NCBI GenBank assembly: GCA_027063225.1
Contig: JAMOSG010000036.1
Location: 35,990-99,989, forward strand
DNA from: Helicobacteraceae bacterium
Lineage (GTDB): Bacteria > Campylobacterota > Campylobacteria > Campylobacterales > Sulfurimonadaceae
Reading direction: 5' to 3'
DNA: 64,000 nt
The translations under genes and the position numbers were made by a program. Below, in pieces: positions 9,794 through 18,601 of the stretch (the first letter of the stretch is position 1; each line of letters starts with the position of its first letter). The notes beneath the pieces were generated by a model. That model had not been told where the DNA came from. It saw only the letters and a list, made by a program, of their open reading frames with translations, and did not search any database.

Positions 9794-10587
9794 TGTTGTA
9801 CCTCTTTTTGATTAAAAAGTTCTTGAAGATATGAAGCTATATTCATAAAACAAAATGTTACAAGAAAAATCATAAGTCCAGGAAAAAAGCTGACCCACCA
9901 AGCAATCTCTATAACCTCTTTTCCACCATTTAAAATTGTTCCCCAACTCATTTGTGGAGGAACTATTCCAAGTCCCAAAAAACTAAGAGAAGACTCTGTT
10001 AAAATAGCACCACCAATACCAAAAGTAAAACTCACTAAAAAAATAGGAGCTAAAAGTGGCGCATAATATTTAAAAAAGATTTTCGTTTTACTTACTTTTG
10101 CAATATTTAAAATCTTAATAAAAGGTTGCTTCGTAATTTTGTAGCTATCAGAACGAATAAGCCGTGCTGTGGACATCCACCCTGTTATGGAGATAATAGC
10201 TATTAAAATAAACACCGAAGCATCAACATACCCAACAAGTGCCAAAAGTAAAAAAAGTGTAGGAAATGTTAAAAATAAATCTACCACTATTACAAATATT
10301 TTATCGAAATAGCCTCTAAAATATCCAGCCATTACCCCATAAATAAGCCCAATTAAAGAGGCAATAAGTGCACTTGCAATCCCAATAACAAGTGAAACTT
10401 TTCCACCCTCTATAACACGTGCTAAAATATCACGTCCAAGCCTATCTGTACCAAATGGGTGTTGTAATGAAGGCGAAAATAAAATAGAGTGAGGGTCTAA
10501 TTCATAAGGGGAGAGAGTATAAAAATACTCTCCAAAAAAAGTGAGAAAAAATATAAAAAAAAGTAAGAAAAAACTTAACTTTGGCAT
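9790..10587 (-). CDS. DppC/OppC-type ABC transporter permease
   Basis: This is an inner-membrane permease of a peptide/nickel-type ABC importer. The 265-residue protein opens with one membrane segment, then the family motif HPFGTDRLGRDILARVIEGGKVSL, further helices and the SFLGLGIVPPQMSWG region near the coupling loop. No ATPase, binding protein or DppB partner is adjacent. A DppB-type gene lies some 16 kb away at 26314-27276. It sits 2 nt after flgK, which is unexpected for a transporter and implies co-transcription with flagellar genes. Confidence 0.9.
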   Translation of the reverse strand: MPKLSFFLLFFIFFLTFFGEYFYTLSPYELDPHSILFSPSLQHPFGTDRLGRDILARVIEGGKVSLVIGIASALIASLIGLIYGVMAGYFRGYFDKIFVIVVDLFLTFPTLFLLLALVGYVDASVFILIAIISITGWMSTARLIRSDSYKITKQPFIKILNIAKVSKTKIFFKYYAPLLAPIFLVSFTFGIGGAILTESSLSFLGLGIVPPQMSWGTILNGGKEVIEIAWWVSFFPGLMIFLVTFCFMNIASYLQELFNQKEVQQ

Positions 10588-10589
10588 TA

Positions 10590-12476
10590 CTATTGTTTAA
10601 TGCCTAATAGAGTTTGCATCATCTGATCAAGTGTTGTAATAACTTTTGCAGCAGCACTATAAGATGTTTGATATTTAATAAGATTTGTCATCTCCTCATC
10701 TACATTTACTTTAGATGTTGAGAAATATTCATTCTCGATTGTATTATATTGAGCAAGAATAGTATCACTTCTACGTATTGCAGAGTTTGTTGCAGTTCCA
10801 ACATCTGTTGCAGTAACATCAAACATACCATAAGAAGTTACATTGTATGATTGTGTTCCAATCTCATAATCATATCTTTCAAATTGATGTTGTACCATAT
10901 CTAATGCTAAACTATTATCTCCAGCAACAGGTGTTTTACCAGCTTGAATAAATGTAGGATTTTCTTGATACTTGCTATGTAAAGCAATAGAATATGCACT
11001 ATCTCCATCAAAATATCGATTTAACCCTAGTGCTCCTGCAAAGTTTGTTCCAGAATTAAAAGAGTCATCGGTTAAATTATCCTCTATTGCAAAAGTATAT
11101 CCCTTCGACTCCGATAAAGGACCTATAGAAAGTTCTAGTCTTAATTCACCATTTTCTGCACGTGTAAAATTAAAACCATCTTTAAAATAATCATCTATAT
11201 CATTTGTAGCATTCGCATCTTTATTATCATCTTTTTGAGCTTTAATTTGCCCCTCAATAGAATCAGAGCCTGGTTCACCTGTCATAACGGTTGTATTTTC
11301 TAAATTAATCTCTCTTTGTGCTGCAACATTTCCTTCATTGTCATATACAATAAGGTTAAAAGAACCCTTATTTAAATTTAAATTTGTATTTAATAAAGCA
11401 TCATTTTGATTAAAATCAACTGGATTAGATTGCATAAGAGTAGTTGGTGTTGCAGCATAAAGATTATTTGTAGATTCAATAAGACCTTTTGCAAAGGCAT
11501 CTAATTCAGAAACAGTTGTTTGAATTGTCCCATCTGTTGGCATTCCACTTGTTGAATCAACACTACCACCACGTAAATCTAGCATAGCACCAATTTTACC
11601 ATCTCTAATTTTATCGTCAATTGGTATTAATTTTCCATCTTGTCTTTCATAAGAAAGCTCATAAAAACCATTAGAGTTTGTATTTCTATCTGCTCTAATT
11701 GGATGGTAAGAAGCACCATCTACAATATTAAATCCAGCAACACTAATGGAGTAACTTCCATTAACACTATTTGAAGCACTATCTACTTCAATATTTGAGC
11801 TCATTCCATCTTTATTTACTTTAGCACCAATTAAACGAGCTAAATCTTTTTCTAAAAGATTTCTTTTATCTCTTAAATCATTAGCTTCATAAGAACCAGC
11901 ACTCTCTGCTACATTAATAGAAACATTAATTTCTGAAATCTCTTTAGCAATAGAATTAACTTCATTGATACTTACAGCAAGATCATCATTAATTTGCATT
12001 TGTAAATTTGTTACTTGCTCTTGTGTTTGTTGTATATGTGTTGCTAACTGGTCCGTTTGCTCTGCTAATGCCACTTTTATAGCAGGATTTGTAGGGTTAT
12101 CAGAAAAATCTTGCCATGAATTATAGTACTCTGCTAAATCACTTTTAACACCAACACCATCTATTTCAGGAAAGTAACTTGAAAGCTCCTCGAGTTTAGT
12201 TTGTACATAATCTACATACTCTTTATCTGCAGCGATATCAGTATAACGTGTATAAACAAAATTGTCGAAAACTCTTTTAACGTCTGTAACTTCAGTACCA
12301 TTTCCAACATTACCTTTACTTGTTGAAATTGGTGTTGTAGAAGATGTCATAACACGTTGACGAGAATACCCTTCAACCTCAGCATTTGCAATATTATGTC
12401 CAGTTGTATCAATACCAACTTGAGCAGCATTTAAGCCTGTATAGCCAGTACTAAGGGAATTAAAAATAGATGGCAT
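10590..12476 (-). CDS. flgK: Flagellar hook-associated protein 1, FlgK
   Basis: FlgK forms the first junction zone between the hook and filament. The 628-residue protein has the N-terminal rod/hook signature (GHNIANAEVEGYSRQRV, about 27-43). The C-terminal helical segment near 590-625 (MTNLIKYQTSYSAAAKVITT) is typical of hook-associated and rod proteins. The middle is a variable, Asp/Asn-rich surface domain. It follows the flgN-like chaperone gene by 15 nt, and order flgI-J-M-N-K matches Campylobacter. Expression probably starts from the sigma-28 promoter before flgM. Confidence 0.95.
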   Translation of the reverse strand: MPSIFNSLSTGYTGLNAAQVGIDTTGHNIANAEVEGYSRQRVMTSSTTPISTSKGNVGNGTEVTDVKRVFDNFVYTRYTDIAADKEYVDYVQTKLEELSSYFPEIDGVGVKSDLAEYYNSWQDFSDNPTNPAIKVALAEQTDQLATHIQQTQEQVTNLQMQINDDLAVSINEVNSIAKEISEINVSINVAESAGSYEANDLRDKRNLLEKDLARLIGAKVNKDGMSSNIEVDSASNSVNGSYSISVAGFNIVDGASYHPIRADRNTNSNGFYELSYERQDGKLIPIDDKIRDGKIGAMLDLRGGSVDSTSGMPTDGTIQTTVSELDAFAKGLIESTNNLYAATPTTLMQSNPVDFNQNDALLNTNLNLNKGSFNLIVYDNEGNVAAQREINLENTTVMTGEPGSDSIEGQIKAQKDDNKDANATNDIDDYFKDGFNFTRAENGELRLELSIGPLSESKGYTFAIEDNLTDDSFNSGTNFAGALGLNRYFDGDSAYSIALHSKYQENPTFIQAGKTPVAGDNSLALDMVQHQFERYDYEIGTQSYNVTSYGMFDVTATDVGTATNSAIRRSDTILAQYNTIENEYFSTSKVNVDEEMTNLIKYQTSYSAAAKVITTLDQMMQTLLGIKQ

Positions 12477-12491
12477 AGTAAAAGCTCCTAC

Positions 12492-12920
12492 TTATGCTCT
12501 AACTTCTAAGAAAGAAGGTCGTCTTGCAGCTACTTTTTCATAACCTTGCATCTCTATTGGTACAAGTTTTTCTAAAAAAGTATTATAAAGATTACTTACA
12601 GCTAAAACCATTTTTGCATAACGTTTATTTACTTCATGCAAATTTGCTAATTCTACTTTTAATTCATCAAGAAGTTGATGTTGTTGAGATGTCAACAAGG
12701 AAGGAAGTTCTATATTTGGATGAGACGCAATAAGCTGAGAAATCTCATAATCTATCATAGATTTTTTTGTTTCAAAGCTACTAATTTTTTCCTCTTTTAA
12801 AGATAGTCTTGAAAATTGAGTTTCATGCTTCGCCTCTTTTATATCATTTATATCAGATTCAGTTATTTCTATAAGCTCACGAAGATCTTTCAAAGCGCCT
12901 TGTAAATGATGAGACAACAT
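12492..12920 (-). CDS. flgN: FlgN-like flagellar export chaperone
   Basis: The 142-residue, almost entirely helical protein has heptad-rich segments (about 5-60 and 75-125). Sequence identity with FlgN is weak. Size, helical nature and position between flgM and flgK support FlgN, the cytosolic chaperone that keeps FlgK and FlgL export-competent. In Campylobacter the same slot (Cj1465) is flgN. The assignment therefore rests mainly on context. Confidence 0.75.
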   Translation of the reverse strand: MLSHHLQGALKDLRELIEITESDINDIKEAKHETQFSRLSLKEEKISSFETKKSMIDYEISQLIASHPNIELPSLLTSQQHQLLDELKVELANLHEVNKRYAKMVLAVSNLYNTFLEKLVPIEMQGYEKVAARRPSFLEVRA

Positions 12921-12944
12921 AATTTAACTCCTTAGTTTTTTGCA

Positions 12945-13160
12945 TTATAGAAGCAACTCATCTGCAATTTTTTGCGAAAGTGCTTCTAAATCTACTTTGT
13001 ATTCTCCAGAAGTAATAGAATCTTTTACTCGATCTATTTTATTTTTGTCACCTTGTTGTGAAACCACAACATTTGATGAACGATTTACTTCTTTCGAATT
13101 TTGATTTGATGGTGAAGTATAACTACTTTTTACCATCGTATTTGTTGCATTTAATATCAT
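12945..13160 (-). CDS. flgM: Anti-sigma-28 factor FlgM
   Basis: The 71-residue protein has a disordered, Ser/Asn-rich N-terminus. Its C-terminal helix pair (KIDRVKDSITSGEYKVDLEALSQKIADELL) matches the sigma-28-binding region of FlgM. It holds FliA inactive until the protein is exported or otherwise released. It is shorter than enterobacterial FlgM, as in other Campylobacterota. A sigma-28 promoter lies just upstream, implying the usual feedback loop. Confidence 0.9.
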   Translation of the reverse strand: MILNATNTMVKSSYTSPSNQNSKEVNRSSNVVVSQQGDKNKIDRVKDSITSGEYKVDLEALSQKIADELLL

Positions 13161-13211
13161 CTTAATTATCCCTTTTTAATATTAATTAAATTAATAATTT
13201 AACCACATTAA

Positions 13212-13238
13212 ATATCGGATAAAATAAAAGAAACTTAA
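13212..13238 (-). promoter_or_regulatory. Sigma-28 (FliA) promoter of flgM-flgN-flgK
   Basis: On the minus strand the element reads TTAAGTTT-N11-TCCGATAT, close to the FliA consensus TAAAGTTT-N11-GCCGATAA: 7 of 8 in the -35 box, 6 of 8 in the -10 box, exact spacer. It overlaps the stop codon of the flgJ-like gene and lies about 50 nt upstream of the flgM start. Confidence 0.75.
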
Positions 13239-13531
13239 TGTTTTTCCTTTAAATAATCAAATAACATTTGCGAAAAACCAAAACTTCCTGCACTTGCTTT
13301 ACTTAACTCATCTCTATACATCGATTTATAAATCTTATCCCCAGGATCATTTTGTGAAGAGAAAAGATTTTTTTCATCTTTTGCTGCATTATCTAAAACC
13401 ATTTTAAGTAAAATCGCTTCAAAAGCATCTGTTTGCTTTTTTAACTCTTTATCTTGTGCATTTTCATTTACTCTTGGAATAGCACTTGGTGATTGTAATG
13501 TTTTATTTAACGCTAAATTTGCATAACTCAT
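13235..13531 (-). CDS. flgJ: FlgJ-like rod-binding protein (rod domain only)
   Basis: The 98-residue protein corresponds to the N-terminal rod-capping/rod-binding domain of FlgJ (FEAILLKMVLDNA...DIYKSMYRDEL-type core, about 33-80). It lacks the C-terminal peptidoglycan hydrolase domain of enterobacterial FlgJ. Single-domain FlgJ is normal in Campylobacterota, where a separate hydrolase opens the wall. It overlaps the flgI stop by 1 nt, so the two are translationally coupled. Confidence 0.9.
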   Translation of the reverse strand: MSYANLALNKTLQSPSAIPRVNENAQDKELKKQTDAFEAILLKMVLDNAAKDEKNLFSSQNDPGDKIYKSMYRDELSKASAGSFGFSQMLFDYLKEKH

Positions 13532-14571
13532 TAAATAACCTTTAATTCAGCAGAGATACTTCCAGCACTCTTCATTGCCTCCAAAATAGAGATAATATCT
13601 TTTGGAGTTGCACCTAGTTTTTGTAAAGAGCGAACCAAGTTTGCAACTGTTGTTGTTCCCTTACGAGTATAAAGCTCATTTTCATTAAGTCCTATTACCA
13701 TGTCATTGTCAACTGCAATAGAACCTGCAGGTTTTGCAGGTTCGCTCTGTTCATTGATTTTAATGGTAATATCACCATGAGTAAGAACAATTGGCTTCAC
13801 TTCTATATCTATTCCAGCAATAATCGTTCCAGTTCTTTCATTAATAATTATTTTATTTTTAGGTTTATAGTTCATATCTACATCTTGAACTTCAGATAAA
13901 AACTCAATCATAGAGAGATTCTTAGGGCATTTTAGTTTAATTGTACGAGGGTCAAGTGCTACTGCAACTTTTGTATTGTAAAATTTATTGATAGCTTTTT
14001 GAACACCTATAGCGTTTTTAAAGTTAGACTCTTTAAGTGAAAGATTTGCATATTGTTGATGGTATAAATCTATATTTATCTCACGCTCCACAAAACCACC
14101 CTCAAACACCATACCAACAGTTGGATGAGAGTTTCCTCCACCTTGGTTACGTCCACCAATGCTAATACTTCCTTGTGCTAAAGCGTAAATTTTGCCATCT
14201 ACCCCTTTAAGTGGTGTCATAAGAAGTGTTCCACCCTCAAGAGATTTTGCATCTCCAATAGAAGATACAACTACATCAAACTTATCCCCTTGACGAGCAA
14301 AAGGCTTGAGTGTTGCAGTAACAACAACCGCTGCAACATTTTTAGATTTAATATCAATCGGTTTCATATCGATATTCATCGACTTTAACATATTTGAGAT
14401 AGATTGTAAGGTAAATTTAGAAGTTGTCCCATCTCCTGTTTTTTTTAAACCAACAACAAGTGAATACCCAATAAGCTGATTCTCACGAACCCCAACAATA
14501 TTGGCAACATCACTTACTTTTGTTGCATAAACAAAGGAATAAAAAAAGAGTAAAAGGAGTAAAAGACGCAT
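13531..14571 (-). CDS. flgI: Flagellar P-ring protein FlgI
   Basis: FlgI assembles the periplasmic P-ring around the rod. The 346-residue protein has a short signal peptide (about 1-16, Leu/Phe-rich, ending in Y-A). It shows family segments VVGLKKTGDG, ISNMLKSMNI, GAMLM-equivalent GGTLLMTPLKGVDG, AQGSISIGG and the C-terminal LVRSLQKLGATPKDIISILEAMKSAGS. It is the first gene of the flagellar cluster and has a sigma-54-type promoter upstream. Confidence 0.96.
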   Translation of the reverse strand: MRLLLLLLFFYSFVYATKVSDVANIVGVRENQLIGYSLVVGLKKTGDGTTSKFTLQSISNMLKSMNIDMKPIDIKSKNVAAVVVTATLKPFARQGDKFDVVVSSIGDAKSLEGGTLLMTPLKGVDGKIYALAQGSISIGGRNQGGGNSHPTVGMVFEGGFVEREINIDLYHQQYANLSLKESNFKNAIGVQKAINKFYNTKVAVALDPRTIKLKCPKNLSMIEFLSEVQDVDMNYKPKNKIIINERTGTIIAGIDIEVKPIVLTHGDITIKINEQSEPAKPAGSIAVDNDMVIGLNENELYTRKGTTTVANLVRSLQKLGATPKDIISILEAMKSAGSISAELKVI

Positions 14572-14609
14572 AAAATTTACCTTCTTGAAAGTTATATTTT
14601 TTAAGATTT

Positions 14610-14626
14610 AAGCAAGTTTTATTCCA
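14610..14626 (-). promoter_or_regulatory. Sigma-54 (RpoN) promoter of flgI
   Basis: On the minus strand the site reads TGGAATAAAACTTGCTT. The invariant GG and GC dinucleotides are separated by exactly 10 nt, as in the consensus TGGCAC-N5-TTGC. It lies about 40 nt upstream of the flgI start. Rod and ring genes are RpoN-FlgR dependent in Campylobacterota, which agrees with this reading. Confidence 0.7.
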
Positions 14627-14653
14627 TTTTGTTTCACAATTTTTACTACAAAA

Positions 14654-14941
14654 TTATAAAACCACCCCTTTATCAATCTCCTTTTTTAATAATTCATTAG
14701 CAGAGTCATACAACACTAAATCTATCGGTAAATCTAAATCTTTTAGTAAAAGAGTTTTAAAAAATTGTGTTTTTGCTTTTTTAAAATTTTCTGTACTCAT
14801 TTTTTTATTTACTGCAATATCAAAATCTCCACCCTTTTTTGCATCATCTACACGACTTCCAAAAAGTATGAGTTCACACTCTCCAAATGCCTTTTGTGAA
14901 GCTTGTTTAAACTCATTTACTAGGAAGTTCGATACTCGCAT
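14654..14941 (-). CDS. Minimal nucleotidyltransferase (MNT, MntA-like)
   Basis: The protein of about 95 residues has the pol-beta-type nucleotidyltransferase core. It carries G-S followed by nine residues and then D-F-D (LFGSRVDDAKKGGDFDIAV), which would bind Mg-ATP. The start at 14941 is preferred over an upstream ATG at 14968 because it follows AAGGAGATATA with ideal spacing. It overlaps the helical partner gene by 29 nt. MNT/HEPN pairs include toxin-antitoxin systems in which the MNT AMPylates the HEPN toxin. Toxin-antitoxin function here is uncertain because the partner lacks a clear HEPN RNase motif. Confidence 0.8.
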   Translation of the reverse strand: MRVSNFLVNEFKQASQKAFGECELILFGSRVDDAKKGGDFDIAVNKKMSTENFKKAKTQFFKTLLLKDLDLPIDLVLYDSANELLKKEIDKGVVL

Positions 14942-15278
14942 TATATCTCCTTGCAAATTCAAATACATTTTGCACCACTTGTTCTAAATAACTAAAATTT
15001 TCTACACAATATTTTAAATCTGCTAAAACTTCACTCATTTTAGAATAACCAATACCTGAAATATCAAGTAGACTTCTAAAAACTTTTGCTCCTAAATAAT
15101 CTTGAAGAGATGAAAATCTTTTAAGGTATGCTTCTAAAACAGCTTTTGATGGAGTATCCAAATAACTAAACTCCTCTTCACTAAAATCGAATTGCATAGT
15201 ATCTATATGCTTTTTATATTCTCTTAGTGCTTCATAATGTTTTGCAACTTTTTGAAGCTGTTTATCTATCACTAACAT
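14913..15278 (-). CDS. Helical partner of the MNT protein, HEPN/HI0074-like
   Basis: The 121-residue all-helical protein is encoded just upstream of, and overlapping, the minimal nucleotidyltransferase. That arrangement matches HEPN or HI0074-type substrate-binding partners. The HEPN RNase motif RX4-6H is not present; the closest stretch, near the C-terminus, reads ARRYN without a following His. It may be a substrate-binding subunit or a catalytically dead HEPN protein. Assignment is by fold-like appearance and context only. Confidence 0.55.
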   Translation of the reverse strand: MLVIDKQLQKVAKHYEALREYKKHIDTMQFDFSEEEFSYLDTPSKAVLEAYLKRFSSLQDYLGAKVFRSLLDISGIGYSKMSEVLADLKYCVENFSYLEQVVQNVFEFARRYNASIELPSK

Positions 15279-15360
15279 ACAACATTCCTTTCTTGAAATT
15301 AAGAGGAGTATAACTACTTTATGCTATAAAAAAACTTACATCTTTTACACTTTTTTAAGC

Positions 15361-15366
15361 TATAAT
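15361..15366 (+). promoter_or_regulatory. uvrB -10 box, apparently leaderless transcript
   Basis: A perfect TATAAT ends only 6 nt before the uvrB ATG (15373), so initiation at the usual distance would fall on the A of the start codon. No purine-rich ribosome site is present between box and ATG. A leaderless uvrB mRNA is inferred. Confidence 0.6.
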
Positions 15367-15372
15367 TCCACC

Positions 15373-17355
15373 ATGAAGAAAAAACCAGAATTTAAAGTAG
15401 AATCACCTTACCAACCAACAGGGGATCAACCTCAAGCAATAGAACAACTTAGCAAAAGCATACAACAAGGTAACCGCTACCAAACACTCGAAGGGGTAAC
15501 AGGAAGTGGTAAAACGCATACAATGGCACGTGTTATAGAAAAAGTGCAAATGCCAACTATTATTATGACGCACAATAAAACTCTTGCTGCACAGCTTTAT
15601 AGTGAATTTAGACAGTTCTTTCCACACAACCACGTGGAGTATTTTGTTTCATACTACGACTACTACCAACCAGAAGCATACATTCCACGTCAAGATCTTT
15701 TTATTGAAAAAGATAGCTCCATAAACGATGAACTAGAACGCCTTCGCCTTAGTGCTACAGCAAATCTTTTAAGTTATGATGATGTTATTGTTATCGCTTC
15801 AGTTTCTGCAAACTATGGTTTGGGGGATCCTGAAGAGTATATGAATATGGTACAAGCTTTAGAAGTTGGCGATGAGATTGGACAAAAACAACTTCTTTTA
15901 CGTTTAGTAGAGATGGGTTATAGCCGCAACGATACCTATTTTGATAGTGGTCATATTCGCGTAAATGGTGAAAGTATAGATATCTATCCACCCTACTTTG
16001 AAAGTGAAGCGATTCGTATAGAGTTTTTTGGGGATGAAATAGAAGCTATTTATACATTTGACGTAATTGACAATAAACGCCTAGAGGATCATAAAAAATT
16101 TACAATCTACGCAACAAGTCAATTCTCTGTTTCACGTGATAAACTAGCCCTTGCTATTAAACGCATTGAAGAGGAGCTAGATGAGCGACTTGAGTATTTT
16201 CAAAAAGAGGGAAAACTAGTTGAATACCAACGCTTAAAACAAAGGGTTGAGTTTGATTTAGAGATGTTAGAAACAACAGGAAGTTGTAAAGGAATTGAGA
16301 ACTACTCTCGCCTTTTAACAAACAAAAAACCAGGGGAAGCTCCTTTTACACTTTTAGATTATTTTGAGCAAAACAATAAAGAGTACTTAGTAATCGTAGA
16401 TGAGAGTCATGTTTCACTTCCTCAATTTCGTGGGATGTACGCAGGAGATAGAGCAAGAAAAGAGGTTTTAGTGGAGTATGGTTTTAGACTCCCCTCAGCT
16501 CTTGATAACCGTCCACTTAAACTTGAAGAGTATATAAATAAATCTCCCCACTATCTGTTTGTTTCAGCTACACCAAATGAGTATGAGCTAGAACTTAGTG
16601 CAACAAAAGCAACACAAATTATCCGCCCAACAGGTCTTTTAGATCCTATCATAGATATAAAACCATCTGATAACCAAGTGGAAGATATTCACGATGAAAT
16701 TAAAAAAACAGTTGCTAAAAATGAGCGTGTTTTAATTACAGTTTTAACAAAAAAGATGGCAGAAGCTCTAACAAAATATTTAGCCGATTTAGGGATAAAA
16801 GTGCAATATATGCACTCCGATATTGACACAATTGAGCGTAACCAAATTATACGTGCACTTCGTGTTGGGGAGTTTGATGTTTTAATTGGGATCAACCTTT
16901 TACGTGAAGGTTTAGATTTACCAGAAGTTTCTTTAGTAGCTATTTTAGATGCCGATAAAGAGGGATTTTTAAGAAGTGAAACAGCACTTATTCAAACTAT
17001 TGGGCGTGCAGCTAGAAATGAAAATGGTCGTGTAATTCTTTACGCTAACAAAGTTACAAAATCGATGCAAAAAGCAATCGATATTACAAAAGAGCGTAGA
17101 GCATTACAAGAGGCTTACAACAAAAAGCATAACATCACACCAAAAACTACAAAACGTACACTCGATGAAAACTTAAAACTTGAAGAGCACGATGGCATCT
17201 ACCAAAAACATAAAAAAATAGATAAAATGCCAGCAAGTGAAAGAAAAGCGATAGTAAAAGAGCTTATGTTAAAAATGAAAGCAGCTGCAAAAGAGTTAAA
17301 CTTTGAAGAAGCAGCAAGACTACGTGATGAAATTGCAAAAATAAAGCAACTTTAA
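15373..17355 (+). CDS. uvrB: Excinuclease ABC subunit B
   Basis: UvrB is the damage-verifying helicase of nucleotide excision repair, working with UvrA and UvrC. The 660-residue protein has Walker A (TGSGKT, about 44-49), the beta-hairpin ([12 protein letters not shown], about 97-108) and the DEAD-type box DESH. Helicase motifs V-VI ([19 protein letters not shown]) follow, and the C-terminal UVR coiled coil ([17 protein letters not shown]) binds UvrC. The full family length is present. The start sits 6 nt after a -10 box. dedA follows after 11 nt. Confidence 0.98.
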   Translation: MKKKPEFKVESPYQPTGDQPQAIEQLSKSIQQGNRYQTLEGVTGSGKTHTMARVIEKVQMPTIIMTHNKTLAAQLYSEFRQFFPHNHVEYFVSYYDYYQPEAYIPRQDLFIEKDSSINDELERLRLSATANLLSYDDVIVIASVSANYGLGDPEEYMNMVQALEVGDEIGQKQLLLRLVEMGYSRNDTYFDSGHIRVNGESIDIYPPYFESEAIRIEFFGDEIEAIYTFDVIDNKRLEDHKKFTIYATSQFSVSRDKLALAIKRIEEELDERLEYFQKEGKLVEYQRLKQRVEFDLEMLETTGSCKGIENYSRLLTNKKPGEAPFTLLDYFEQNNKEYLVIVDESHVSLPQFRGMYAGDRARKEVLVEYGFRLPSALDNRPLKLEEYINKSPHYLFVSATPNEYELELSATKATQIIRPTGLLDPIIDIKPSDNQVEDIHDEIKKTVAKNERVLITVLTKKMAEALTKYLADLGIKVQYMHSDIDTIERNQIIRALRVGEFDVLIGINLLREGLDLPEVSLVAILDADKEGFLRSETALIQTIGRAARNENGRVILYANKVTKSMQKAIDITKERRALQEAYNKKHNITPKTTKRTLDENLKLEEHDGIYQKHKKIDKMPASERKAIVKELMLKMKAAAKELNFEEAARLRDEIAKIKQL

Positions 17356-17366
17356 AAGGAAAATTA

Positions 17367-17927
17367 GTGGAAGATATATTTACAAACTTAGAAACTTATG
17401 GGTATATTGGAGTATTTCTTTACTCTTTTGGTGGAGGTTTTTTGGCACTTGTAGCAGCTGGAGTTCTTTCTTTTATGGGAAAGATGGACTTAACAACTTC
17501 TATAGCTGTTGCGTTTGTTGCAAATGCTATAGGAGATATTGTTCTTTTTTATATGGCTCGTTACCAAAAAAGTATGATGATGGATCAAATTCGCTCACAT
17601 AGACGTAAACTTGCACTTGCTCATATTATGATGAAAAAATATGGCTCTTGGATTATTTTAATTCAAAAATTTATTTATGGAATTAAAACACTTATTCCAA
17701 TTGCTATTGGACTTACAAAATACGATTTTAAAAAATTTGCTATTTTAAATATTTTTAGTGCGGCTGTATGGGCTTTAGTATTTGGACTTGGAAGTTACTT
17801 TATGGGAAATATTTTAGTTGAGTTTGCAAAAACTATAAGCAATCAACCCTATATCGCACCACTTTTACTTGTTATTTTTGGTGGAGCACTTTGGCTTTAT
17901 TTAGAAAAAGCTACAAAGAAAAAATAG
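17367..17927 (+). CDS. DedA family membrane protein
   Basis: The 186-residue protein has the DedA/SNARE-associated layout: an amphipathic N-terminus, then several membrane helices. It shows the conserved AIGDIVLFYMARY and IQKFIYGIKTLIPIAIGL segments, where the Arg/Lys of the second is functionally important in the family. DedA proteins act as lipid scramblases or flippases, for example of undecaprenyl phosphate or phosphatidylethanolamine, and support membrane-potential homeostasis. The start is GTG with AAAAGGAAAA upstream. It is 1 nt from the next gene. Confidence 0.85.
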   Translation: MEDIFTNLETYGYIGVFLYSFGGGFLALVAAGVLSFMGKMDLTTSIAVAFVANAIGDIVLFYMARYQKSMMMDQIRSHRRKLALAHIMMKKYGSWIILIQKFIYGIKTLIPIAIGLTKYDFKKFAILNIFSAAVWALVFGLGSYFMGNILVEFAKTISNQPYIAPLLLVIFGGALWLYLEKATKKK

Positions 17928-17928
17928 T

Positions 17929-18276
17929 ATGCAAATAAGGCAACTCTCATTAAAAGAGCTTGAAGAGGTTTACCCTCTTATCCAAAAGCTTTACTCTCTT
18001 AGCTATAAAGAGTTTGAAGACCTCATCTATGAGATGAGAGAAGAATATATTATGTTGGGGATTTTTGATAAAGATGAGCTTGTTTGCTATAGTGGTGTTA
18101 AAGTAGTAACTTCACTGCAGCACAAACGACACCTTCAAGTGTTAGACTTCACTACAAAAGAGGAAAGATATGAAATATTAATGCTTAGTTATTTAAAAGA
18201 TTATGCAAAAACTGCTATGTGTCAAAAAATACACTTTTTTGAAGAGAATGGAGTCTATGAAGAGGTTAGTTTTTAA
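17929..18276 (+). CDS. Small GNAT-like protein
   Basis: The 115-residue protein looks like a reduced GNAT acetyltransferase fold. It has an N-terminal helix pair (RQLSLKELEEVYPLIQKL), the EEYIMLGIFDKDELVCYSGVKV strands and a strand ending VLDF. The acetyl-CoA pyrophosphate loop (R/QxxGxG/A) is replaced by TKEERYE, so it may be inactive or bind another ligand. It starts 1 nt after dedA and converges with the SUI1-like gene, overlapping 11 nt. Confidence 0.55.
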   Translation: MQIRQLSLKELEEVYPLIQKLYSLSYKEFEDLIYEMREEYIMLGIFDKDELVCYSGVKVVTSLQHKRHLQVLDFTTKEERYEILMLSYLKDYAKTAMCQKIHFFEENGVYEEVSF

Positions 18277-18601
18277 ACTTAAACCCCTCTTTTTCCAAAA
18301 GTTTTCTCAGCTTTTGTTCTACTTCCCCTTGAAACTCCATAAAATTATTTTTAAAGCTTCCCCCACAACCTAATTGTTTTTTAAACTTTTTTACCAAAGT
18401 ATTTGTTTGCTCTTTTTCTAAAAAGAACTCCCCAACTAATGTAACAGTTTTCCCTCTACGCTTCTGTTTTTGAAAGTGAAGTTTATGCTCTTTTGGCATT
18501 AAAATTTTAGAACTCTCTTTTTTAGAGGATGACTCAACAACTGCCCAATCATCCTCTATTTGAGCGCCAACAAAAAGATCTAACTTTTTACCTCTGCTCA
18601 A
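18266..18601 (-). CDS. SUI1/eIF1-like protein (YciH family)
   Basis: The 111-residue protein carries a C-terminal SUI1 fold (about 43-108). It has the basic strand KRRGKTVTLVGEFFLEKEQTNTLVKKFKKQLGCGGSFKNN, which matches the bacterial YciH family related to eukaryotic eIF1. YciH can bind the 30S subunit and affect start-codon fidelity or translation under stress. The N-terminal 40 residues are variable. Its start overlaps the end of the next upstream gene by 4 nt (coupled). Confidence 0.85.
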   Translation of the reverse strand: MSRGKKLDLFVGAQIEDDWAVVESSSKKESSKILMPKEHKLHFQKQKRRGKTVTLVGEFFLEKEQTNTLVKKFKKQLGCGGSFKNNFMEFQGEVEQKLRKLLEKEGFKFKN

